NCBI GenBank assembly: GCA_017459225.1 | Contig: JAFUDL010000083.1 | Coordinates: forward strand, 1-6,909 | From: Kiritimatiellia bacterium | Lineage (GTDB): Bacteria; Verrucomicrobiota; Kiritimatiellia; RFP12; UBA1067 | Direction: 5' to 3' | DNA: 6,909 bases | In this document: one piece after another, positions 1 to 4,974 of the stretch | How positions within the stretch are numbered: position 1 is the stretch's first letter | How the letters are laid out: every line of letters starts with the position of its first letter | Position numbers and translations under genes: made by a program | Notes under the pieces: generated by a model | Seen by the model: only the letters and a program-made list of their open reading frames with translations | The model's database searches: none | What the model was told of the DNA's origin: nothing

Positions 1-132
1 AGCGTGTCGCGGCCGTCGGCCTGCACGGCCTCCTTTAGCCTGGCGTCAAGCTCGCCGAGCGGGAGCTCGCCTGCGGCGAACCGCGCCATCAGCTTTGCCG
101 CGTGGGCGGACCTCGGCGACACCGTTTTTTTT
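1..132 (-). pseudogene. Continuation of the transposase-like protein in a second frame (partial, leaves the window)
   Basis: Reading the minus strand in the frame reached by dropping one A from the A9 run gives an open stretch of about 44 codons with no stop to position 1. It begins KKTVSPRSAHAAKLMARF and goes on with AAGELPLGELDARLKEAV. This has ordinary amphipathic-helix composition and continues the helical region upstream of the run much better than the Arg-rich tail of the unshifted frame. The pattern 'L-x-x-x-F/I-x-x-G-E-L-x-x-x-E-L' recalls the helical N-terminal part of some transposases in Planctomycetes and Lentisphaerae, but I cannot name the family. Restoring the frame needs a net loss of one A or a gain of two. 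The catalytic part, if present, lies outside the window. Confidence 0.5.
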
Positions 133-471
133 TGAGGCGCGGCCGGCCGCCGGCATGTTCTCCCTTACGAGCGCCGCGTCGAACTCCCTCTGCAGCTCCC
201 GGTACCTCGCGTAGTTCAGGGTCATGGCCCTGATCTCCTCGAAGCGCTCCTTCGGGACGTGCCGCGAGACCTGTCTCTTCTTCATGGGGTCCCATGTCGT
301 GTAGATGGGCTGCGCCTCGACGCGGACCTCTCCGCGCTTCTTGGTGCTGTAAGTCCGGAAAGTCTTCCGGATGCTGCCCGGGAGCATCGCTCCAAGGGTG
401 GACATCTCCGCCGCAACCTCGGCGGAGGAACGGGGGCCTGCGGCCGCCTTTTTGAGGGGACTATGTTTCAT
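46..471 (-). CDS. Transposase-associated DUF6788-like protein, N-terminal region, frame interrupted at A9
   Basis: This 141-codon frame starts at ATG 471 (MKHSPLKK). Residues about 21-105 look like the small domain often found at the start of insertion-sequence proteins (DUF6788-like): 'LGAMLPGSIRKTF' near 26-38, a beta-rich middle with 'YTTWDPMKKRQVSRHVPKE' at 57-75, then a helix 'RFEEIRAMTLNYARYREL' at 76-93. Family assignment is from memory of the pattern, not a search. The sequence is convincing up to SKK (113-115), which is encoded by a run of nine A. After that this frame turns into an Arg-rich tail (RRRRAPARRA), typical of out-of-frame reading of GC-rich DNA, and stops at 46. Another frame continues sensibly to the window edge (see the 1-132 entry). 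A GTG at 495 would add eight residues, but it overlaps the promoter spacer, so ATG 471 is preferred. The gene is divergent from the secretin-like operon. It could be a live frameshifted IS gene, a decaying pseudogene, or an assembly error. Confidence 0.6.
   Translation of the reverse strand: MKHSPLKKAAAGPRSSAEVAAEMSTLGAMLPGSIRKTFRTYSTKKRGEVRVEAQPIYTTWDPMKKRQVSRHVPKERFEEIRAMTLNYARYRELQREFDAALVRENMPAAGRASKKNGVAEVRPRGKADGAVRRRRAPARRA
125..133 (-). other. A9 homopolymer, frameshift or slippage site
   Basis: Nine consecutive A on the coding (minus) strand, read as tcA-AAA-AAA-AAC in the first frame. It lies exactly where good coding potential switches frame. The required shift is +1 (equivalently -2), which eight A in the mRNA would provide. 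That fits RNA-polymerase slippage or replication slippage better than the standard -1 ribosomal frameshift of many IS elements. Confidence 0.6.
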
Positions 472-479
472 AGACCCGT

Positions 480-508
480 ATTTTACCACAAGCACGGCAC
501 GTCCGCAA
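480..508 (-). promoter_or_regulatory. Sigma70-type promoter for the transposase-like gene
   Basis: On the minus strand: -35 TTGCGG (508-503), a 17-base spacer (502-486) ending in TGTGG, and -10 TAAAAT (485-480). Only eight bases separate the -10 from ATG 471, so transcription should start at or within a few bases of the start codon and leave no room for a Shine-Dalgarno site. The geometry matches the promoters at 632-660 and 4936-4964. Confidence 0.6.
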
Positions 509-530
509 GTGTAAAGATCTAAAAAAATGA

Positions 531-549
531 AGTCTGCCTGCGGCAGATT
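531..549. repeat. Short inverted repeat (hairpin) in the divergent intergenic region
   Basis: TCTGCC (533-538), loop TGC, GGCAGA (542-547), extendable outward by one G-T and one A-T pair. It lies upstream of both divergent promoters. There is no T-run next to it on either strand, so it is not a standard terminator. It could be an operator or part of a mobile-element end; nothing in the window decides this. The rest of the 472-670 gap holds the two promoters and no open frame I would call a gene. Confidence 0.4.
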
Positions 550-631
550 CCGAACGGCGGGGCTGCAAGCCTCAGACGTCAGGCGTCAAAAAGTATTCCC
601 ACCCGGACAGTCCCTATTCGAAGTTGGATAA

Positions 632-660
632 TTGCGCTATTAGTTGATGTTTGGTATAAT
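632..660 (+). promoter_or_regulatory. Sigma70-type promoter of the secretin-like pair and ligA
   Basis: -35 TTGCGC (632-637), 17-base spacer (638-654) ending in TTTGG, and a perfect -10 TATAAT (655-660). Ten bases separate the -10 from ATG 671, so the predicted start point (about 667) leaves a leader of roughly 3-4 bases. This is the strongest promoter match in the window. With no obvious promoter at the gene junctions downstream, it probably drives all three genes to 4897. Confidence 0.75.
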
Positions 661-670
661 ATTATCCCAC

Positions 671-1753
671 ATGCATAAGATGTTTAATAGAATGGCAGGG
701 GGAGTCATTGCCTTGCTGGTGATGGCGGCCATGCAGATGGCTTGCGGTTCAGAAATTCCGGCGGGAATGAGGTCCATCAAGTTGCGCTTTGACGCCCCCT
801 TTGCCGTAATGTGCCGCATGCACAATTGCGGCGAGGGCGATTGCATGGTGGGCCGCGGCGATGATGAGCGGCGGCGGATATTGAAGGATCTATGCCATAG
901 AAGAAGCGAGATGTGGAGAAAGCTATTCATCCACTACTATGGCATCTCCTGGCCGGAAGGATCGTCCATCTCCTGCGATGAAAGCGACATCAACGAACAT
1001 GGCTACACTTATGACGAGCACCTGACGATCACAAGTACGCCGGAGGTGCTTGTGAAAATTGTCCAAGGGCGTGAGAACTTCAAGCTGCAGGCGCAGACCG
1101 CCAGCATGATCGCGCTTGACATCTGCATAGTCGAGGCAAGCTACGAAGCACTGGCGGCGTCTGGCCTTGCCACCTCTCCGCAGCAGAATGCGTACGCCAC
1201 ATTCAAGAGGCTTCTCTCCCGCAAGGACGCATCGGTCTTTACTCGAACGCAGATCATCTCCCGGCAGGGCAGCGAGTCTACGGCGCTTTCAAATGTGAAA
1301 TGCCGCTACCCGCAAAATTTTGCCGTCAGTACAAAGCCGTCTGTCTCATCTATTGGTTCCCCTGGGCACGAGTGCATCAATGGACTTCCCGTCGTGGAGC
1401 CGCAGAACTTCGAAACACAGGAAGTGGGGTTGACCGCAACAGCGGATTGCAATCTGTTCGTCGATCAGGTCGGCCTTGTCGAAACCGGTAGGTTCCAGTT
1501 GACCTTACACGACAGGCCGCAGTGGAAAGACTACGGGGCGGACATTCCTCTCCCGAGCGGAGTATCCTGTCGGCTGAAGATGGAACAGCCGTTCTTCAGC
1601 GAGCGCCTGGCAATAGACACGCACCTGAAGCTTGAACCGGAAAAGATGTTCGCCTTCATCGGTCCGTCGCATGGCAAGGACAAGAAACCGCTTGCAGTCT
1701 TCATAACGCCGCACATAATAGGCGCGGCGCCATTTAATTCCATTGACAATTAA
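671..1753 (+). CDS. Exported secretin-like protein, paralogue A
   Basis: A 360-aa protein, no known name. Residues 1-27 form a signal peptide: a basic start (MHKMFNRM), a hydrophobic core (about 9-22), then 'MACG|SE'. Cys25 is not in a good lipobox. The mature part opens with a C-x2-H-x-C-G-x-G-x-C motif (C48, H51, C53, C58). 'YGISWPEGSS' (90-99) followed by 'LTITSTPEVLVKIV' (118-131) resembles the N-domain before secretin cores in PVC proteins. 'MIALDICIVEASYEALAASGL' (146-166) matches the strand that opens secretin domains. 'EPQNFETQEVG' (243-253), 'MEQPFFSERLAIDTHLKL' (304-321) and 'KKPLAVFITPHIIG' (338-351) match the closing strands. The protein is much shorter than PilQ or GspD, with no pilotin- or peptidoglycan-binding module, so it is not a plain secretion channel. 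ATG 671 is chosen because the -10 hexamer lies inside the upstream extension to 644. It sits next to its paralogue B. Location in the periplasm or outer membrane is inferred. Confidence 0.7.
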   Translation: MHKMFNRMAGGVIALLVMAAMQMACGSEIPAGMRSIKLRFDAPFAVMCRMHNCGEGDCMVGRGDDERRRILKDLCHRRSEMWRKLFIHYYGISWPEGSSISCDESDINEHGYTYDEHLTITSTPEVLVKIVQGRENFKLQAQTASMIALDICIVEASYEALAASGLATSPQQNAYATFKRLLSRKDASVFTRTQIISRQGSESTALSNVKCRYPQNFAVSTKPSVSSIGSPGHECINGLPVVEPQNFETQEVGLTATADCNLFVDQVGLVETGRFQLTLHDRPQWKDYGADIPLPSGVSCRLKMEQPFFSERLAIDTHLKLEPEKMFAFIGPSHGKDKKPLAVFITPHIIGAAPFNSIDN

Positions 1754-1760
1754 TGTACAT

Positions 1761-1768
1761 GAGAGGAG
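1761..1768 (+). promoter_or_regulatory. Shine-Dalgarno site deciding the start of paralogue B
   Basis: GAGAGGAG lies eight bases before ATG 1777. The earlier in-frame ATG at 1753, which overlaps the stop of the previous gene (TAATG), has no purine-rich site before it. This favours the start at 1777, with the earlier ATG possible only by re-initiation. Confidence 0.7.
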
Positions 1769-1776
1769 TGCTTAAG

Positions 1777-2898
1777 ATGACAGGAAAAGGAATCGTCGCG
1801 TTGGCCGCAGCCGCCATCATGCATTTCGCCTTATGCGCGGAAGGCCAGTCGGGAATGAAGAGCCTTCGCGTCTCGTTCCCCGCCGCATTCACTTGCACGC
1901 TGCACACCTGCGGATCTGGGTATTGCGTCGTGGGCAAGAATGAGGGGCAGCGGCGCGAGGTCTCCAAGAAAAGAAATAATGCCTGGAAGGAATGGTTAAC
2001 CGCAAAGTACGGTATGTCATGGCCTGAGGGATCGTCCGTCGCATTGGACGAGAGCAACATCAACGAACATGGATTCGCCGGCGTATACATCGTCACCATC
2101 ACAAACACGCAGGACGAGATTCTCAAGTTCGTGGAGAAGCGCGAGGAGGATGCGAATCCGTTGACGCACATGGTGGCGCTTGACGTCTGCGTGGTAGAGG
2201 CTGGATATGACGCGCTTGCTGCGGCTGGAATTGACGCACGCATTCCGAAGGAAGATGTTTCCGCCGAGTTCGCCAAGCTGCTCGCACGCAAAGACGCGTC
2301 GGTGTTCTCTCGAGTTACACTTGTGTCAAAGTCTGGTCAGGAAGTCACGGCAAAGTCCGTGGTGATATACCGCTATCCTCAGGACTTTGACGTGACCAAC
2401 CCGTCTACGGTTCTTCCCAGTTCAAATGCGCCAGCCGTACTTCCCGTTGTTTCTACAAACGACACCTCGCTTTCCGTCGGCTCGTCTACGCCGCCCATGC
2501 CGTGCGCCTCGGTCTGCGGAAGCTCGGTAGTCTCCGTGGAGCCGCAGAATTTCGAGACAGAGGAAGTGGGGACTAGTGCCACTGCGACCATGGAATTCGA
2601 AAGGGGAATGCTTGATGTGCATTTGGAGTTGAAGGTAAAGGGAGAGCCCAAGTGGAAAGACTATGGAATGACGCTTCCTTCGCCGTACGGCGGCAAGTAC
2701 CAGGTCAAGATGGAGCAGCCGTTCTTTGATGAGCGGATTGGAATAGACACCCATCTGAGATTGACGCCCGGAATGACGTTCGCCATCATAGGCGCACCGT
2801 CCGGCAAGGAAAAGAAACCCCTCACGCTCTTCCTTACGCCTCACTTGATAGGCGCACCGCCCGCGCTGCCAATGCCGGGAACCGTCCCAGTAAAGTAA
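1777..2898 (+). CDS. Exported secretin-like protein, paralogue B
   Basis: A 373-aa paralogue of the preceding gene, alignable from end to end. Signal peptide about 1-20 (basic MTGKG, core IVALAAAAIMHFAL, likely cut ALC|AE). The C-x2-H-x-C-G-x-G-x-C motif is conserved (C40, H43, C45, C50), as are 'YGMSWPEGSS' (78-87), 'DESNINEHG' (91-99), 'MVALDVCVVEAGYDALAAAGI' (132-152) and 'RKDASVFSR' (171-179). 'KSGQEVTAK' (185-193) fits the secretin '..nnqeAtI' strand. 'ETEEVGTSATATMEF' (260-274), 'MEQPFFDERIGIDTHLRL' (312-329) and 'KKPLTLFLTPHLIG' (346-359) fit the C-terminal secretin strands. The loop carrying 'PlLgdiPllGrLF' in classical secretins is reduced to a few residues. A Ser/Pro/Thr-rich linker (about 207-253, with C243 and C247) is roughly twice as long as in paralogue A. 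Start ATG 1777 is set by its ribosome site. Ten bases separate it from ligA. Secretin relationship is by motif order only; a lone secretin-fold or scaffold protein is my best guess. Confidence 0.7.
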   Translation: MTGKGIVALAAAAIMHFALCAEGQSGMKSLRVSFPAAFTCTLHTCGSGYCVVGKNEGQRREVSKKRNNAWKEWLTAKYGMSWPEGSSVALDESNINEHGFAGVYIVTITNTQDEILKFVEKREEDANPLTHMVALDVCVVEAGYDALAAAGIDARIPKEDVSAEFAKLLARKDASVFSRVTLVSKSGQEVTAKSVVIYRYPQDFDVTNPSTVLPSSNAPAVLPVVSTNDTSLSVGSSTPPMPCASVCGSSVVSVEPQNFETEEVGTSATATMEFERGMLDVHLELKVKGEPKWKDYGMTLPSPYGGKYQVKMEQPFFDERIGIDTHLRLTPGMTFAIIGAPSGKEKKPLTLFLTPHLIGAPPALPMPGTVPVK

Positions 2899-2901
2899 AG
2901 G
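2897..2901 (+). promoter_or_regulatory. Shine-Dalgarno site of ligA
   Basis: AAAGG, seven bases before ATG 2909, partly inside the stop codon of the preceding gene. This fits translation of ligA from the same mRNA as the secretin-like pair. Confidence 0.55.
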
Positions 2902-2908
2902 TCTCGAC

Positions 2909-4897
2909 ATGAACGAAAAAATAGATCAGATGCGCGCAATGATTGCGCGGCTCAACGAAGCGGCAGACGCGTACTACAATGGACGCGGAGAGCTGATGAG
3001 CGACTTCGAATGGGACGCTCTGTTCGACAGGCTCAAGGCTGTCGAGGATGAGACCGGCGTGGTGCTGGACGATTCGCCAACCCACCGCGTCTCGGCCGAC
3101 GACGTCGCTGGACAGAAGGAGGCCCACGAATACGCGGCGCTATCGCTAGCCAAGACGAAGAAGGTGGCGGAAGTGGCAAAATGGTCCGAGGGGCGTCCAA
3201 TATGGATTTCGTGGAAGCTCGACGGACTAACGCTTGTTGTCACCTACGAGAACGGACGCCTCGCGAAGGTGGTCACGCGAGGCGATGGCCACATCGGCAC
3301 CAACATCACACATCTCGCGTCCGGCATCGGCGGAATTCCGCGCAAAGTGGCGTGCAAGGGACATCTTGTGGTGCGCGGCGAGGCGGTGATATCGTATGCC
3401 GACTTCGAGTCGTTCTGCGCGCAAAGCAGCGAAGACTATGCGAACCCGCGCAACCTCGCGAGCGGCTCGCTGACGCTCAAGGACGTTGAAGAGCTCAAGC
3501 AGCGCCGTCTGCGCTGGATTCCGTTCACGCTCGTGCATGCGGACAGACCGTTCGCCTCATGGGGCGAATGCATGGACTACCTTGAGAAGATCGGTCTTTC
3601 CGCGGTGGAGCGCGAGCTTGTGCGCGAGCCATCCGAGGCGGGCATACAGAACGCCATCGACCGCTGGACGGAGAAAGTTATATCGAAGGCGAATCCGTAT
3701 CCGGTGGACGGACTTGTGGTATGCTACGACGATGTGGCGTATGCGCGAACGGGAAGCGTGACGGGGCACCACGCGACGCGTGCGGGGCTTGCGTTCAAGT
3801 GGCAGGACGAGACGGCGGCGACGGAGTTGGAGCGCATCGAGTGGTCCTGCGCGGTGGCGTCAATATCGCCAGTGGCGGTGTTTCGTCCTGTGCAGCTCGA
3901 GGGCACCGTGGTGAAACGCGCCTCGCTGTGCAACATCTCCGAGTGCGTGAGGCTTGGAATAGGCGGGAAGGGCACCGAAATTGAGGTGATCAAGGCGAAC
4001 AAGATCATTCCCAAGGTGGTGAAGGTGACGAAGAGGGTGGGGAAGTTCGAGGTGCCGTGTGAATGCCCGGTGTGCGGCGCCGCGACGGTGGTGGACGGCG
4101 CTGACGGCGGCACGAAGAAGCTGCAGTGCACGAACCCCAAGTGCGCGGCGCGCGAACTTCGCAAGTTCATGCGCTTCGTCTCCAAGGACGGCATGGACAT
4201 CGACGGGCTTGCGGGCGAGACGCTTGAGAAGTTCGTGAACCGCGGCTGGGTGCGCACGTTCGGCGACATATACCGCCTTGGCGAGCATCGGCGTGAAATC
4301 GCCGCCATGGAGGGCTTCGGCGAGAGGAGCGCCGAGAAGATCGCCAGTGCTATCGAGGCGGCGCGTACACGTGGCGCACCCCAGTTCCTTGTGGCGCTGT
4401 CGATTCCGCTCTGCGGCATCGACGTGGCGAAGCGCCTTCTTGGAGCGTACGGGGTGAAGGAGCTGTTTGCGAAGGCGCGCGAGGCGGCGTGTCAGGCGGA
4501 TCTGTTCTCGCCGGGCGAGAATGTGTTCGCGGAGATAGATGGCATAGGGCCGGGAAAGTCGGCCGCGTTCGTGAAGTGGTGCGCCGATGCGGAGAACATG
4601 GCGGTGGTGGAGGATGTTCTCTCCCAGGTGACGCTTGAGGAATTCAAGGCCGCGGAGGGCGGCAAGTGCAAGGGGCTCGTGTTCGTGGTGACGGGCGACG
4701 TGCACCACTACGCGAACCGCGACGCGCTGAAGGCGTACGTGGAGTCGCAGGGCGGCAAGGTGGCGGGAAGCGTGTCGTCCAAGACGAATTTTCTCATCAA
4801 CAACGACGTCACGTCCTCTTCGAGCAAGAACACGAAGGCGAAGTCGCTCGGAGTGCCAATCATCTCCGAAGACGAATTCGTGAGTCGCTTTGGCTGA
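2909..4897 (+). CDS. ligA: NAD+-dependent DNA ligase LigA, divergent subtype
   Basis: A 662-aa cytoplasmic enzyme that seals 5'-phosphate/3'-OH nicks using NAD+ (EC 6.5.1.2). All domains are present. The NMN-binding Ia domain has Y22, Y23, D32, W35, D36, with Trp where Tyr is usual. The adenylation domain has motif I K103-L-D-G with nucleophile K103, R124 in TRGDG, E158 in VRGE, NPRN 179-182, D267-G in motif IV, and K297 in AFKW. The OB fold ends in IIPKV (366-370). The Zn site is C386, C389, C407, C412. Helix-hairpin-helix elements lie near 467-478 and 543-555, and BRCT at about 586-662. Length is usual for LigA. Odd points: the usual GRTG loop before 'SPVA' is replaced by SCAVAS (313-318) and is one residue short; the Lys of DGVVIK is Cys272; the Arg after 'GSL' is Thr189. 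The 'KLDGLTLVVTYENGRL' style recalls a LigA subgroup I associate with Clostridia and gut anaerobes. It could be the sole ligase or a second copy. It is the third gene of an operon with two exported proteins, with no terminator visible after it. Confidence 0.95.
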   Translation: MNEKIDQMRAMIARLNEAADAYYNGRGELMSDFEWDALFDRLKAVEDETGVVLDDSPTHRVSADDVAGQKEAHEYAALSLAKTKKVAEVAKWSEGRPIWISWKLDGLTLVVTYENGRLAKVVTRGDGHIGTNITHLASGIGGIPRKVACKGHLVVRGEAVISYADFESFCAQSSEDYANPRNLASGSLTLKDVEELKQRRLRWIPFTLVHADRPFASWGECMDYLEKIGLSAVERELVREPSEAGIQNAIDRWTEKVISKANPYPVDGLVVCYDDVAYARTGSVTGHHATRAGLAFKWQDETAATELERIEWSCAVASISPVAVFRPVQLEGTVVKRASLCNISECVRLGIGGKGTEIEVIKANKIIPKVVKVTKRVGKFEVPCECPVCGAATVVDGADGGTKKLQCTNPKCAARELRKFMRFVSKDGMDIDGLAGETLEKFVNRGWVRTFGDIYRLGEHRREIAAMEGFGERSAEKIASAIEAARTRGAPQFLVALSIPLCGIDVAKRLLGAYGVKELFAKAREAACQADLFSPGENVFAEIDGIGPGKSAAFVKWCADAENMAVVEDVLSQVTLEEFKAAEGGKCKGLVFVVTGDVHHYANRDALKAYVESQGGKVAGSVSSKTNFLINNDVTSSSSKNTKAKSLGVPIISEDEFVSRFG

Positions 4898-4910
4898 CGG
4901 CAAGTCAGAA

Positions 4911-4929
4911 AACGTAATTTAATTCCGTT
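4911..4929. repeat. Imperfect palindrome upstream of the pcnB promoter
   Basis: AACG-T-AATT-T-AATT-C-CGTT is a 19-base near-perfect palindrome with one mismatched pair. It ends seven bases before the -35 of the pcnB promoter. It is too AT-rich and lacks a directly adjacent T-run for a strong terminator. It might be an operator, or a weak 3' end for the ligA transcript together with the T7 run at 4950-4956. Its significance is uncertain. Confidence 0.3.
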
Positions 4930-4935
4930 GAACAC

Positions 4936-4964
4936 TTGATTCCGCGCCCTTTTTTTGGCATACT
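4936..4964 (+). promoter_or_regulatory. Sigma70-type promoter of pcnB
   Basis: -35 TTGATT (4936-4941), 17-base spacer (4942-4958) containing T7 and ending in TTTGG, and -10 CATACT (4959-4964). Ten bases separate the -10 from ATG 4975, the same distance as at the 632-660 promoter, predicting a leader of about 3-4 bases. The -10 is weaker than consensus. An overlapping TATATA (4964-4969) is a less likely alternative because it would place the start point inside the gene. Confidence 0.55.
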
Positions 4965-4974
4965 ATATACCTTG

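Noticed and set aside
259..522. Plus-strand open frame over the transposase-like gene and its promoter
   Set aside because: It is the complement of a convincing minus-strand protein, runs through the minus promoter, and has no ribosome site.
531..549. Rho-independent terminator at the intergenic hairpin
   Set aside because: No T-run adjacent to the stem on either strand. It also sits upstream of both divergent genes, where no transcript should end.
644..670. Upstream extension of the first secretin-like gene (TTG 644 or ATG 647)
   Set aside because: The extension contains the perfect -10 TATAAT (655-660). The start must lie downstream, and ATG 671 gives a clean signal peptide.
740..748. Lipoprotein signal at 'QMAC|G' in the first secretin-like protein
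   Set aside because: Residues -3 to -1 (Q-M-A) do not match the L-[AS]-[GA]-C lipobox. The paralogue has F-A-L-C, also a poor match, so signal peptidase I cleavage is preferred.
3724..4419. Second antisense open frame (231 codons) opposite ligA
   Set aside because: It has Ser/Pro/Thr-rich low-information composition and lies entirely opposite the adenylation, OB and Zn regions of ligA.
3860..4903. Long antisense open frame (347 codons) opposite ligA
   Set aside because: It is His/Arg/Leu-rich, a mirror of GC-rich third positions of ligA, with no recognisable motif. The sense strand is a clear ligase.
4936..4974. TTG start 13 codons upstream for pcnB
   Set aside because: The TTG is the -35 hexamer and the segment contains the -10, so it is not transcribed from this promoter. 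There is no ribosome site before it.
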